The notes: generated from the letters alone by a model not told the origin. A stretch of 45,135 bases of DNA from an uncultured Ruminococcus sp. (GCA_910585865.1 CAJUGO010000015.1:1-45135), one strand, 5' to 3'. Positions 23,181-32,645 are shown, counted from the first letter of the stretch. Numbers and translations are program-made.

Positions 23181-23330
23181 AAAAGGTTCTTATTTTTGAA
23201 CATATTACGCCCTTTTATACACACTTTATTATACATCTTAAAAATAATTTTATTCTTAAATATAAAACAAAGATAAATTTTTAAATATAAATTGGCAATG
23301 TAATACTAAATTCAAAACAAGAACCTTTTT
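23181..23330. repeat. 150-bp AT-rich element bounded by 20-bp inverted repeats
   Basis: AAAAGGTTCTTATTTTTGAA (23181-23200) is inverted as TTCAAAACAAGAACCTTTTT (23311-23330), differing by one base and one indel. No gene lies between. It occupies most of the 410-bp gap 22972-23381, in which I see nothing else. It may be a MITE-like element or a long-range hairpin. Confidence 0.4.
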
Positions 23331-23381
23331 TCTTCATTTGGCAGTATCTAAACAATGAGTAAAAATACCATTGTGTATATT

Positions 23382-24182
23382 TTAGCTTCCGGCAGATTCA
23401 TATGCCTTAATACCTTTATTCCAGATAACTACGCCGATGACCATAACAATTATTGAAATAATAACAGTCATGCCAACATTAAACCAGGGGTTTTCTCCTG
23501 TCAAAAAATAAAGCGCAGGATAGTATGCAGTAAAAGCAAAAGGTATAATATAAGTTATAATATTTCTTACTGTATTATTATAAATAGTAACCGGATATTT
23601 TGCAAAATCATTGACCATATAGAACATATAGGTTATATTACCGCTTCGTTTTGTCCAAAATGCAATTGCGGCAGTTGCTGTTTTAATTCCTGTATAAATC
23701 AAAGTTGCAAACGGTATTGCAATTATAATCAGCAAAACCTTAACAAACGACCACTCGATAGAAACTGCCGGTAAAGTGATGCAAATAAGTGCAATGCCCA
23801 TAATAAGTTCACCCAACGCGTCTATTTGCAACTTTTCGACCATAACATGAAAAAGTGTATTTATAGGTCTGGTAAGGTATTTATCAAAATCACCTCTTCT
23901 TACTATAAAGTGACCTATTGCCCAAAGATTGTCAAATAATAAATGATCCAGTCCTTTTGGAACAAGTGAAAATCCATAAATAAATACAACTTGCTCCAAT
24001 GTCCAGCCTGCAAGATCCGGAATCTGGCTGAAAATAATCCATATAAAAAGCATATTAAAAAACTGACCAAGCAAAAATCCAACAATGCCTACAATAAAAT
24101 CACCTTTGTATTCCATCATCCTTTTAAGTTCCTGTGCAACAAAAATCCTGTGCATACGCAATAATCTTTTTACTTGTTTCAT
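23382..24182 (-). CDS. ABC-2 type permease (COG3694/DUF990-like)
   Basis: A 266-residue integral membrane protein with about six helices. It begins with a short cytoplasmic arm (MKQVKRLLRMHRIFVAQELKRMMEYKGDF) typical of the COG3694 permease, which pairs with COG4587 and the COG4586 ATPase. All three are here in order. The start lies 3 bp from the end of the sister permease gene. The complex is an exporter of unknown substrate; related systems are annotated as daunorubicin-type multidrug exporters. Confidence 0.88.
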   Translation of the reverse strand: MKQVKRLLRMHRIFVAQELKRMMEYKGDFIVGIVGFLLGQFFNMLFIWIIFSQIPDLAGWTLEQVVFIYGFSLVPKGLDHLLFDNLWAIGHFIVRRGDFDKYLTRPINTLFHVMVEKLQIDALGELIMGIALICITLPAVSIEWSFVKVLLIIIAIPFATLIYTGIKTATAAIAFWTKRSGNITYMFYMVNDFAKYPVTIYNNTVRNIITYIIPFAFTAYYPALYFLTGENPWFNVGMTVIISIIVMVIGVVIWNKGIKAYESAGS

Positions 24183-24185
24183 TCT

Positions 24186-25004
24186 CTAACCTCCCTGTAC
24201 CGAAAGATGCTTAAGAGCAACCTTCCACAGCAATTTTGAAAGCGCCCAGAAAAACAGCACCCAAAAGACCTGTAATCCAAGATAATAAACCAACGATGCG
24301 CCGCTGTACTTTCCCATATAAATCATTACAGGAGTGTAGTTTAGAGAAGCAAAAGGTAAGAACAGAAAAATTTGTTCCAAAGTTTTAGGCAAAAATGAGA
24401 GCGGAATAGTTACACCTGACAAAAAACCGACAATACAGTTTTTCATCATATTTGCCCCCCAGAGGTATTTTATTATGAAAGCAATAAAACCAAAACAAAT
24501 ATTAAAGAAAAAGTTAATAAGATATGCAAAAACACAGCTTACAATATAAAGTAAGAATCCTAAAATATTAAATTGTACTGAACCAATAAAAATTGTTCTT
24601 ACAATTTCAACACCAATAACCATAGGAACAATCAAAATGCAGCATGTCATAAACTTATTTCCAAGTTCCTGAAACATAAAGGTTGAATTATAGCTTATCG
24701 GCTTTATCATTCTCATTGCAATTGACCCGTCGCGTATTTCTTCTCCGATATCATAAGTACCTCCGCTGCTAATGATTGTACTTGTCAAAAACATAAGAAA
24801 AATATAAACAACCATCTGCGGCATAGTAAATCCGTTCATATTGCTGTCGCCGCTTGAAATAAAAACTGCATTCCAAATAAAATATGATACGAAACATCCC
24901 AACACATTGCCAAGCATCATAAAAATCCAATTGGCCCGGTATGTTGTAGTTTCCTGCATTCCTGCATTTATAAAGGGCATATAGATACTCAATTTTTTCT
25001 TCAT
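24186..25004 (-). CDS. ABC-2 type permease (COG4587-like)
   Basis: A 272-residue membrane protein with about six helices and the typical N-terminus YMPFINAGMQETTTYRANWI followed by a helix. It contains EEIRDGSIAMRMIKP, the conserved cytoplasmic segment between helices of this ABC-2 group. It is the second gene of the three-gene operon, separated by 2 bp from the ATPase gene and 3 bp from the other permease. Confidence 0.88.
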   Translation of the reverse strand: MKKKLSIYMPFINAGMQETTTYRANWIFMMLGNVLGCFVSYFIWNAVFISSGDSNMNGFTMPQMVVYIFLMFLTSTIISSGGTYDIGEEIRDGSIAMRMIKPISYNSTFMFQELGNKFMTCCILIVPMVIGVEIVRTIFIGSVQFNILGFLLYIVSCVFAYLINFFFNICFGFIAFIIKYLWGANMMKNCIVGFLSGVTIPLSFLPKTLEQIFLFLPFASLNYTPVMIYMGKYSGASLVYYLGLQVFWVLFFWALSKLLWKVALKHLSVQGG

Positions 25005-25006
25005 AT

Positions 25007-26008
25007 CTAAACCCCCTGCTTATACAATCTGCGTATAATTTCCTCAATATCCGCATCCTTTACGCTTATATCAGTTATGTTAATCTTACCAAGCGTATAG
25101 CCCAACATATCAGAAACGGGTACAATGGAACTGTTAAAACGGACTTTGACAGAACTCCCCTCAGACTCAACGCTTACATCATCCTTACCAAATCCAAAGT
25201 GTTCACTATACGAGAGCACAGAAGCAACATCAGAAGTGTCAGTTTCAAAATGAAGCTCTCTTATCTGACCGTACTTATTTTTTAGTTCTGAGATCGTGCC
25301 GTCAAATACATTAGAACCTTTGTCAATCATTACAATTCGTTTTGAAAGCAGCTCAATATCAGATAAATCATGAGTAGTAAGAATAACTGTAGTTTTTTCC
25401 TGCTTATTTATGTACTCAATTGCATTACGAATATTATCCTTTACCACAACATCTAAACCGATTGTCGGCTCGTCAAGGAACAAAACTTTTGGACTGTGCA
25501 GAAGCGAAGCCGCAATATCTGCTCTCATTCTCTGCCCCAAAGATAATGTACGCACAGGACTTGTAATAAAACTGTCCAAATCAAGAACTTCGTTAAGAAA
25601 TGCCATTCGCTTATGATACTTGTCATCAGGAACTTCATAAATTTCCTTAAGGACGCCATATGTTTCCCTTAAAGGCAAGTCCCACCAAAGCTGTGTACGC
25701 TGGCCAAACACAACTCCTATTTCCTTAACATAATTTTTTCTGTCGTCGGTGGGGCATTTGCCATTTATAGTACATGTTCCCGATGTAGGAGTTAAAATTC
25801 CGGTAAGCATTTTAATTACCGTTGACTTGCCTGCACCATTTGGACCGATAAAACCTAAAATCTCGCCTTTTTCAACACTGAAAGATATGTCTTTTACAGC
25901 CGAGACAATTTCTTTTTGAGGTTTAAAAAAAGACTTAATACTTCCCTTGATACCGGGTTCTTTAATTGTTTTTTTAAATTCTTTTCTCAAATTTTCAACA
26001 TAAATCAT
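25007..26008 (-). CDS. ABC transporter ATP-binding protein (COG4586-like)
   Basis: A 333-residue ATPase with Walker A GPNGAGKST, the Q-loop region FGQRTQLWWDLP, the signature LSLGQRMRADIAASL, Walker B VLFLDEPTIGLD and the H-loop TTHDLSD. The QLWWDLP element is characteristic of the COG4586 group. A C-terminal extension of about 80 residues follows the NBD. ATG 26008 is chosen because AGGAGG lies 6 bp before it. It energises the two permeases downstream. Confidence 0.92.
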   Translation of the reverse strand: MIYVENLRKEFKKTIKEPGIKGSIKSFFKPQKEIVSAVKDISFSVEKGEILGFIGPNGAGKSTVIKMLTGILTPTSGTCTINGKCPTDDRKNYVKEIGVVFGQRTQLWWDLPLRETYGVLKEIYEVPDDKYHKRMAFLNEVLDLDSFITSPVRTLSLGQRMRADIAASLLHSPKVLFLDEPTIGLDVVVKDNIRNAIEYINKQEKTTVILTTHDLSDIELLSKRIVMIDKGSNVFDGTISELKNKYGQIRELHFETDTSDVASVLSYSEHFGFGKDDVSVESEGSSVKVRFNSSIVPVSDMLGYTLGKINITDISVKDADIEEIIRRLYKQGV

Positions 26009-26569
26009 GAAATCCTCCTGACTTTTTTGCAGATTCCTAATCTGAACAGACACGAATTTCAAAAAGGTTCCTGCGAAATTAAATTGATTAACCGATTTAT
26101 CATGGATTATTCAAAAACAGCAGAATGCATAAATGACAAAAGATATACATTAATACAATATATCCTGCACTTTTAAACAACCTCTAATTAAAATTTTACA
26201 GTGCAACCTCTGTAAAACACAATACCTTTTAGTTTACAAATAAAACGAAACCACAAAAAATTACATAATTGCAACTATAAGTTGCGTTCAGTAAAAAAGA
26301 TATTGCAATTTATCGGTCATCTTAAATGAATAAAATTTAAATATTACTTTTAACGGCTAAGTAATATCAGTACAAATATCCGCAAGAAATACCTGTACAT
26401 ATTAAAATTATATAGTATTTATTCTCTATTTTCAACTAATTTTTATTACAAATATACTACATTTTTTTACAGTTAATTTTATTGCAATAAACAAGTTAAA
26501 TTTATTTACTAGTTTTTTATATAACTCTTACAAAATCGCAATATTCTTGTAATATTTTATCTGCTTTTC
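26009..26569. other. Long AT-rich intergenic region with two inverted repeats
   Basis: No convincing gene lies in these 560 bp between divergent transcription units. Two perfect inverted repeats are visible: TTTTACAG-N8-CTGTAAAA (26194-26217) and GCAACT-ATA-AGTTGC (26271-26285). AACCTCT occurs twice near 26180 and 26206. These may be operators of the leftward ABC-2 operon, whose promoter I cannot place with confidence. Confidence 0.4.
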
Positions 26570-26598
26570 TTGACAATTTAGTAATATAATAGTATCAT
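26570..26598 (+). promoter_or_regulatory. Promoter of the DUF6514-like gene
   Basis: TTGACA (26570-26575), 17 bp, TATCAT (26593-26598). The leader contains the small hairpin GGTGA...TCACC (26608-26624) before the AAAGGCGG ribosome binding site. Confidence 0.65.
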
Positions 26599-26640
26599 TT
26601 AAATCATGGTGACCGGTTATCACCCTAAAGGCGGGATCAT

Positions 26641-26856
26641 ATGATAACCTACAAAATAAATATTACGCCAAGCAATTCAGGAGATGAGTTTGGTATCAGC
26701 GCTTTTTCCGATAATACACTTATAAAATCTGTTCATGCAATTACAACAATCAAGAAAGATATTGTCAAGCTTGTTGAAATATGCAATGAACTCGAAATAG
26801 ATATATGTCACTTTGACAATATTATTGAAGATTATCTTACTGATTTTATAATATAG
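26641..26856 (+). CDS. DUF6514-like small protein
   Basis: A 71-residue acidic protein. The N-terminal half predicts beta strands (TYKINITPSNSGDEFGISAF) and the C-terminal half a helix-turn-helix-like pair of helices (IVKLVEICNELEIDICHFDNIIEDYL). The pattern LV-x-x-CN-x-x-x-(4)-H-x-x-x-x-IEDYL matches my memory of the DUF6514 family common in Oscillospiraceae. Its function is unknown. It lies 48 bp before the radical SAM gene and may be co-transcribed. Confidence 0.65.
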   Translation: MITYKINITPSNSGDEFGISAFSDNTLIKSVHAITTIKKDIVKLVEICNELEIDICHFDNIIEDYLTDFII

Positions 26857-26904
26857 TCTTTTTTATCCGCTAAAAAAGTGTTATAATTTATGCGGTGATT
26901 AATT

Positions 26905-27771
26905 ATGATATGCAACATCTGTCCCAGAAAGTGCAATGCAGTTCGCACTGAACACAGCGGCAACGGTTTTTGCGGCATAGGAGAACTTCCTGTTGTAGCG
27001 CGGGTTGCTCCGCATTTTGGTGAAGAACCTTGCATAAGCGGCACTCTTGGCAGCGGCACAATTTTCTTTTCGGGATGTACATTAAAATGTATTTACTGCC
27101 AAAACTATGAAATTTCACATTATAAAAAAGGTAAGACTATTACTCCGTCAGATCTCGCAGACTGCTATAAAAGTCTTGAACAGCAGGGTGTCCATAACAT
27201 TAATCTTGTTACTGCAGACCATTTTGCTCATGCTATTGTAAAAAGCTTTGAGATTTACAAGCCTCGCATACCCGTAGTGTATAACTGCAGCGGATACACA
27301 AGTCCAAAAACACTAAAAATGATGGATGGAATCATTGATATTTATCTTCCGGACTTCAAATACAGCAATGACGCATTAGCTATAAAATATTCATCTGCGC
27401 CGGATTACGTAAATACTGCAACCTCCGCCATAATGGAAATGCTGTTTCAAACAGGGCTTCCAAAATTTAATGACGACGGAATTATGAAGAAAGGCGTTAT
27501 TATACGTCATCTAATTTTGCCGTCGCATACAAGAAACAGTATTGAAGTACTAAATATTATTAACCGCATGTTCGGAAATCAGGTAATGGTCAGTCTTATG
27601 TGTCAGTATATACCTATGGGCAAAGCAAAAGAATGTAATAAAATCAACCGAAAAATTACAAAACGCGAGTATGATAAAGTTAAACTTGAAATGATATCTC
27701 TGGGACTTGACGGCTTTACTCAAGAGCTTTCATCTGCCGATACGAAATATGTTCCGATATGGGATTTTTAA
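26905..27771 (+). CDS. Radical SAM protein, PflA/PflX-like (COG1313)
   Basis: A 288-residue iron-sulfur enzyme. The radical SAM cluster motif is C58-x3-C62-x2-C65 (GCTLKCIYCQN). The N-terminus has an extra Cys-rich patch (C3, C6, C10, C23) like other COG1313 members, suggesting a second cluster. Such proteins are annotated as putative pyruvate formate-lyase-activating enzymes, but the true substrate is unknown and no glycyl radical enzyme gene is in the window. GCGGTGATT precedes the ATG. The 21-bp stem terminator at 27787-27836 ends the unit. Confidence 0.88.
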   Translation: MICNICPRKCNAVRTEHSGNGFCGIGELPVVARVAPHFGEEPCISGTLGSGTIFFSGCTLKCIYCQNYEISHYKKGKTITPSDLADCYKSLEQQGVHNINLVTADHFAHAIVKSFEIYKPRIPVVYNCSGYTSPKTLKMMDGIIDIYLPDFKYSNDALAIKYSSAPDYVNTATSAIMEMLFQTGLPKFNDDGIMKKGVIIRHLILPSHTRNSIEVLNIINRMFGNQVMVSLMCQYIPMGKAKECNKINRKITKREYDKVKLEMISLGLDGFTQELSSADTKYVPIWDF

Positions 27772-27786
27772 AATTCAATAAATTTA

Positions 27787-27836
27787 AAACAGCGTGCTTA
27801 TGGTTATGTGTTCATATAACCATAAGCACGCTGTTT
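27787..27836. terminator. Bidirectional terminator with 21-bp perfect stem
   Basis: The arms 27787-27807 and 27816-27836 are perfectly complementary over 21 bp with an 8-nt loop. AAA/TTT ends serve both strands. It separates the convergent radical SAM and rqcH genes. Confidence 0.9.
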
Positions 27837-27841
27837 ATTAT

Positions 27842-29572
27842 TTATATTTCATTTTTGGGCTTTACAAAAAGCGTTTTATTATTTACATATATAACCATTC
27901 CCGGTTTTGAACCGTTTGGTTTGCTGACATATCTTACAAGCGTATAATCAACAGGAACTTGACTGCTGTTTTGAGCCTTGCTGTGATAAGCCGCAAGACA
28001 AGCAGCTTCATACAATGCGACATCGCTTATTTCTTTTCCCTCACTTAATATGATTGTATGAGAACCATGAATATCCTTTGTATGCAGCCACATATCATTT
28101 TTGGAAGCAATTTTAAGTGTAAGCTTATCGTTCTGCTTGTTATTTCTGCCTACCAAAATTCTGAATCCGTCGCTTGAAACAAATTCAAGAGGAGGCAATG
28201 CCGCTTGTTTTTTATTTTTCCCTTTTGGAACACGAAGATATCCCTGTTCCATAAGCTCTTCTCTGATTTGAGCAAGTTCTTTTTCAGTTTGCGAACGATT
28301 GACAGTATCCAAAACAGACTCAATATACTCTAACTCTATTTTACCTTTTTCAATCTGTTCATTAAGAATAATTTCAGCATTTTTCGCTTTTTGATAATCT
28401 TTATAATACTTCTGTGCATTTGCAACAGGTGATATTGCCGGATTTAACTTAATGCGCAGTATTGCACCCTGTTCATCATAATAATTTTCAACATCTGCAA
28501 ATTCTGCTCCGCGTTCAATTCGGTAAAGATTTGCCTGGAGCAAATCACCGCATATTCTCAGCAATTCTCTGTTTTTACACTGTGCAAGCTCTGCCTGTTG
28601 TTTAGAGATTTTACGAGCAATTCTTTCAACAGTATTTGAAAGCAGCTTTGTAAGGCTCTGTGATTTTACCCTCATTCGCTCTCTGCTGTCACGAACATCA
28701 TAATAACTGTCAAGCAATATTGAAAAGCCGTCTGCTTTTTCAACTCTTGCAAAACCGGCGTACTGCGCAATCGGCAAAAAGCTGAAATCCATTGGTTTGC
28801 CGTCATCTCTGTACACAACATACGGCTCACCTTTACAGTTAATGACAATATCCTTAAGCTGTTCGATCTCGCTTATAAGCTTATCAAACAACACACCGTC
28901 AACCCTGCTTGTTGCACCTTCAAGTACCTTATATTCAATCTCTCTGCATACAATTGGAGAAACACCCTGAATAACCTTAAGTAGCGCCTTGTTGAGCGGT
29001 ATTTCACAATCAAGATTCTTTATTTTCTGAGCAATGTCAAACGCTTCAGATTCAAGAATATTCATTTTATCCTGCGGTTTTGGCAGTTCATATTTTATAT
29101 TTGGCAGTACAAGCCGTTGACTGCTCATTGTCAAATCAACACGTTTAAGCGAATCGATAATAACTCCATTTGAATCGACTACAATTATATTGCTGTACAT
29201 TCCCATAATTTCGCAGACAACCGTGATTGTTACAGTATCACCAAGCTCGTTTACACATTCGAAATCAAAAAAAATTACACGGTCACAGTCTGTCTGACGA
29301 ACAGCAGTCAGTTTTCCTCCGCCGATTCTTTTTCTGAGAAGCATGCAGAACATTGGAGGCTGAGCAGGATTCTCAGGTGTTTTTACACAAAAATTAATTC
29401 GCGGAGAATTTGCCCTTGCAGAAAGCAGCAACTTTTTACTGCCGTTAAAAGTGCGCAAAGCAAAGATAAGTTCTTCGCGGTTGGGCTGGTAAATTTGAGA
29501 TACCCTTGCACCAATAGCTTCCTTTTCTATTTCATTTTTAATATGTCTTAAAAATATTCCGTCAAGTGCCAC
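27842..29572 (-). CDS. rqcH: RqcH, NFACT-family ribosome quality control factor
   Basis: A 576-residue protein with NFACT-N (about 1-190), a middle coiled-coil region (about 290-440) and NFACT-R (about 455-570, SSDGFRILVGRNNKQND...DMWLHTKDIHGSHTII). The conserved D97-R98 needed for Ala-tRNA binding is present exactly there (TDCDRVI). RqcH binds stalled 50S subunits and adds alanine tails to nascent chains. Older annotations call it a fibronectin-binding protein (FbpA). It starts with GTG after GAGGTG. It is the last gene of the murA-crcB-walJ-rlmH-rqcH group. Confidence 0.95.
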   Translation of the reverse strand: MALDGIFLRHIKNEIEKEAIGARVSQIYQPNREELIFALRTFNGSKKLLLSARANSPRINFCVKTPENPAQPPMFCMLLRKRIGGGKLTAVRQTDCDRVIFFDFECVNELGDTVTITVVCEIMGMYSNIIVVDSNGVIIDSLKRVDLTMSSQRLVLPNIKYELPKPQDKMNILESEAFDIAQKIKNLDCEIPLNKALLKVIQGVSPIVCREIEYKVLEGATSRVDGVLFDKLISEIEQLKDIVINCKGEPYVVYRDDGKPMDFSFLPIAQYAGFARVEKADGFSILLDSYYDVRDSRERMRVKSQSLTKLLSNTVERIARKISKQQAELAQCKNRELLRICGDLLQANLYRIERGAEFADVENYYDEQGAILRIKLNPAISPVANAQKYYKDYQKAKNAEIILNEQIEKGKIELEYIESVLDTVNRSQTEKELAQIREELMEQGYLRVPKGKNKKQAALPPLEFVSSDGFRILVGRNNKQNDKLTLKIASKNDMWLHTKDIHGSHTIILSEGKEISDVALYEAACLAAYHSKAQNSSQVPVDYTLVRYVSKPNGSKPGMVIYVNNKTLFVKPKNEI

Positions 29573-29585
29573 CTAAACACCTCAA

Positions 29586-30071
29586 TTATTTATGATACTT
29601 TCCGTTTGAAGAAATCTCAAATGCACGGTAAATTTGTTCGCTCAAAATCATTCTTGCCATCTGGTGTGGGAACGTCATTCGGCTCATAGAAAGTTTGAAA
29701 TCCGCCCTGGTTTTCACTTCACTGCTAAGCCCGTAGCTGCCGCCGATAATAAAATCAACTGTACTTTTTCCGCTTACAGAAACAGTGTCAAGCATTTTTG
29801 AAAGTTCTTCGCTGGACATCATCTTTCCTTCAATACACATTGCTACAACATAATCAGATGCGTTTATCTTTTTTAAAATCTCTTTGCCTTCGGCTTCAAT
29901 AACTTCTGTAATCTGTGCAGCATTGGGAATATTGCTTCTGACTCTTTCCTCTGCAAGTTCAATTACCGAAAATTTACAAAATGACGAAAGCCTTTTTGCA
30001 TATTCATTTATTGCGTCTGTAAAATATTTTTCTTTAATTTTACCGATACATATAATATTTATTCTTATCAT
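29586..30071 (-). CDS. rlmH: 23S rRNA (pseudouridine-1915-N3)-methyltransferase RlmH
   Basis: A 161-residue SPOUT methyltransferase, near the usual 155-159. It begins IRINIICIGKIKEKYFTDAINEYAKRL, has FIIGGSYGLSSEV for the SAM-binding knot and ends with the conserved LSEQIYRAFEISSNGKYHK. The final Tyr-His is part of the active site in this family. It modifies pseudouridine 1915 in helix 69 of 23S rRNA. It lies 7 bp behind walJ, a conserved neighbour in Firmicutes. Confidence 0.96.
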   Translation of the reverse strand: MIRINIICIGKIKEKYFTDAINEYAKRLSSFCKFSVIELAEERVRSNIPNAAQITEVIEAEGKEILKKINASDYVVAMCIEGKMMSSEELSKMLDTVSVSGKSTVDFIIGGSYGLSSEVKTRADFKLSMSRMTFPHQMARMILSEQIYRAFEISSNGKYHK

Positions 30072-30078
30072 AATAATC

Positions 30079-30867
30079 CTAAAAAATTACTGTTTTTATT
30101 CCTGCTTCACTGGGTGCAATATCAAGTGAATAATCGCTTCTGAACTTCATTCCCTGCTCCTCAAGCAGCGAAACCGAAGTAGTCAATGCAACCTGCGGAG
30201 TATTATTCTGCTCGCTCAAATGACCGAGCATAAGCCTTAATGTACCTTTGCGTACAAGATTGACAAGCTCTCTTGCACAGTCAGTGTTAGAAAGATGTCC
30301 TTTCTTCGACATTATTCTTTGCTTCAAATAATACGGATAAATTCCGGTTTTAAGCATTTCAATATCGTGATTGGATTCAATTACGGCGAAATCGCTTTTT
30401 TCAGCCGCCTCTCTGACGGCAGGCAGCATAATTCCCATATCTGTTGCTATAAGAGCGGACTTTTCATCCGGTGCAACTACCCTGAAACAACAACTCTCTG
30501 AAGAATCATGAGGAGTATCAAATCGCTGTACAAGCATGTTTCCTATTGCTGTTTCATTTTCAATCAGTCTTGTTTTTGTACCAGGTGCAATTTTTCCGCC
30601 CTGTTCCAACGCTCTTAATGTTCCGCTGCTCGCAAAAACCTCGAGCCCGTATCTGGACGCAAGTACCTTTAGTGCACTGCAATGGTCGGTATGCTCATGA
30701 GTAATGAATACAGCCGAAATATTTCTCATTTTCAGTCCGTTTGCTTCCATTGCGTTTTCAATTTGTTTGCATGAACGGCCTGCGTCAATCAACACACCCT
30801 CGGATGCCGACCCTATGTAATAACTGTTGCCTTTACTTCCGCTAAAAAGCGGTACTGCCCTTGCCAC
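30079..30867 (-). CDS. walJ: MBL-fold metallohydrolase WalJ/YycJ
   Basis: A 262-residue metallo-beta-lactamase fold protein. The start VPLFSGSKGNSYYI and the metal motif THEHTDHCSAL are typical of YycJ/WalJ. Further ligands are in ESNHD and LGHLSEQNN. WalJ is a putative nuclease or cell-wall-linked hydrolase often near walRK or rlmH; here rlmH follows directly. GTG 30867 is used as start. Confidence 0.9.
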   Translation of the reverse strand: MARAVPLFSGSKGNSYYIGSASEGVLIDAGRSCKQIENAMEANGLKMRNISAVFITHEHTDHCSALKVLASRYGLEVFASSGTLRALEQGGKIAPGTKTRLIENETAIGNMLVQRFDTPHDSSESCCFRVVAPDEKSALIATDMGIMLPAVREAAEKSDFAVIESNHDIEMLKTGIYPYYLKQRIMSKKGHLSNTDCARELVNLVRKGTLRLMLGHLSEQNNTPQVALTTSVSLLEEQGMKFRSDYSLDIAPSEAGIKTVIF

Positions 30868-30913
30868 ATCATCAATCCCTTTTTAAAAATCCGCATCTAT
30901 AATACCACAATTT

Positions 30914-31282
30914 TTATCCTTTTACAACTGTTCCGCCGACCGTAATACCTATCCATGCTCCAATTATACAAAGCGCAACGCTTATAAATGAATAAATAAC
31001 CGCAATAATATGATTTCCACTGCTGAACATATTGTACGCCTCAAGTGAAAATGCAGCAAACGTAGAAAAACCTCCGCATAATCCTACTTTTAAAAACAGT
31101 ATAATATTATCTGACATATGCCTGTTTATAGCAATACCTGTAAAGAAGCCAATAAAAAATGCTCCTATAACATTAATTGCAAGGGTAATCAACGGAAAAG
31201 TTCCTTTGTATGGAATCATACCAACCGCATATCTTAGCATTGCGCCTGCTGCTCCGCCGAGTCCTACAAACAAAAATCCCAT
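30914..31282 (-). CDS. crcB: Fluoride channel CrcB/Fluc
   Basis: A 122-residue membrane protein with four helices. The family signatures GGAAGAMLRY (helix 1), NVIGAFFIGF with the key Asn, and GGFSTFAAFSLE (helix 3 break with the Phe-box and sodium site) are visible. It exports fluoride as a dual-topology dimer. ATG 31282 follows GGAGGTATTT. It is a single copy here and no fluoride riboswitch is visible upstream; the hairpin before it is the murA terminator. Confidence 0.94.
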   Translation of the reverse strand: MGFLFVGLGGAAGAMLRYAVGMIPYKGTFPLITLAINVIGAFFIGFFTGIAINRHMSDNIILFLKVGLCGGFSTFAAFSLEAYNMFSSGNHIIAVIYSFISVALCIIGAWIGITVGGTVVKG

Positions 31283-31300
31283 AAATACCTCCAAAGCAAA

Positions 31301-31324
31301 AGCCGCTTTCCTTAGAAAACGGCT
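31301..31324 (-). terminator. Hairpin between murA and crcB
   Basis: AGCCGTTTTC-TAAG-GAAAGCGGCT on the minus strand, 10 bp with one G-U pair, followed by TTTTGC. It may be a leaky terminator, since crcB begins 19 bp later. Confidence 0.6.
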
Positions 31325-31346
31325 GTTATAAATTTAATTTATATGT

Positions 31347-32645
31347 TTACGCTCTTAATTCTTCCTCATTGTCGCCGGTAAAATAAACTTTTTTTATATC
31401 GGCACCAAGAGATCTGAATTTTTCAACAACATTTTCATATCCGCGCTCAATATATTGAATACTTGAAATTTCAGTAGTACCGTTTACTTCAAGAGCAGCA
31501 ATAATCATTGCTGCACCCGCACGCAAATCAGTAGCTTTAACCGGAGCCGCAGTAAGAGGGGCACCGCCTTCAATTATTGCAAGTCTGCCTTCAACTGAGA
31601 TATGCGCTCCCATTCTTATAAGTTCACTCACATACTGATAGCGGTTATCCCATACGTTTTCGTTAACTATACTTGTTCCCTGAACACTCATAAGCAAAGC
31701 AGCAAACTGCGGCTGACAGTCTGTAGGGAAACCCGGATGCGGCATTGTCTTAATATTACAGCGCTTAAGCGGTGCTTGACTTGCATCAATTTTAAGTGCC
31801 TCATCATATTCGGTAATTTTTACTCCCATTTCCCTAAGCTTTGCACTTATAGATTCAAGGTGTTTCGGCGTAATATTATTTACCGTAATACATCCTCTTG
31901 TCGCCGCAGCAGCGCACATATATGTGCCGGCTTCTATCTGATCAGGTATAATGGAATAAGTCACTCCATGAAGATATTGAACACCTCTGATTTTTATCAC
32001 ATCTGTACCTGCGCCTCTGATATCTGCTCCCATTGAATTAAGAAAATTCGCAAGATCAACAATATGCGGCTCTTTGGCTGCGTTTTCAATAATTGTCTGT
32101 CCCTTTGCCTTTGAAGCGGCAAGCATAATATTCATTGTTGCACCTACCGATACAACATCAAGATAAATGTGAGTTCCTGCCAACTGCTTATCTTCGCAAT
32201 AAGCCTCAATAATTGCACCGTCTACAAGCTGGGTATCCGCGCCCATTGCTTCAAAACCTTTGAGATGCTGGTCAATCGGACGAACTCCAAAATTACAACC
32301 GCCGGGCAAAGCAACCTTTGCCTTTCCGAATCTGCCAAGCAAAGCACCAAGTAAATAATAAGAAGCACGCATACCTCTTACAAGATCGGTAACGGCGCTG
32401 CTTGTATTAATATGAGTCGGATCAATATATAATGATGATTTATTTATTCTTCTTACATTTGCACCCATCTGCTGAAGGATTCTGCTGATAAGCGCAACAT
32501 CGCTAATATTAGGAATATTATCTATCTGGCAAGGTTCATCACAAAGAATAACCGCTGGTATAATCGCAACAGCAGCATTTTTAGCACCGCTGATATTAAC
32601 CTCTCCGCGTAACGGCTTACCGCCGGTAACTACAAACTTCTCCAA
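31347..32645 (-). CDS. murA: UDP-N-acetylglucosamine 1-carboxyvinyltransferase
   Basis: A 432-residue EPSP-synthase-fold enzyme that transfers enolpyruvate from PEP to UDP-GlcNAc, the first committed step of peptidoglycan synthesis. It begins EKFVVTGGKPLRGEVNISGAKNAA. The catalytic Cys is present in LPGGCNFGVRPIDQH, which predicts fosfomycin sensitivity. The start is TTG 32645, 7 bp after GAGGTG. A MITE-like element (32675-32819) sits only 29 bp upstream and may have replaced or displaced the promoter. Confidence 0.95.
   Translation of the reverse strand: MEKFVVTGGKPLRGEVNISGAKNAAVAIIPAVILCDEPCQIDNIPNISDVALISRILQQMGANVRRINKSSLYIDPTHINTSSAVTDLVRGMRASYYLLGALLGRFGKAKVALPGGCNFGVRPIDQHLKGFEAMGADTQLVDGAIIEAYCEDKQLAGTHIYLDVVSVGATMNIMLAASKAKGQTIIENAAKEPHIVDLANFLNSMGADIRGAGTDVIKIRGVQYLHGVTYSIIPDQIEAGTYMCAAAATRGCITVNNITPKHLESISAKLREMGVKITEYDEALKIDASQAPLKRCNIKTMPHPGFPTDCQPQFAALLMSVQGTSIVNENVWDNRYQYVSELIRMGAHISVEGRLAIIEGGAPLTAAPVKATDLRAGAAMIIAALEVNGTTEISSIQYIERGYENVVEKFRSLGADIKKVYFTGDNEEELRA

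Noticed and set aside
31283..31346. Fluoride riboswitch before crcB
   Set aside because: The space holds only the 10-bp murA hairpin; none of the conserved fluoride motif is visible.
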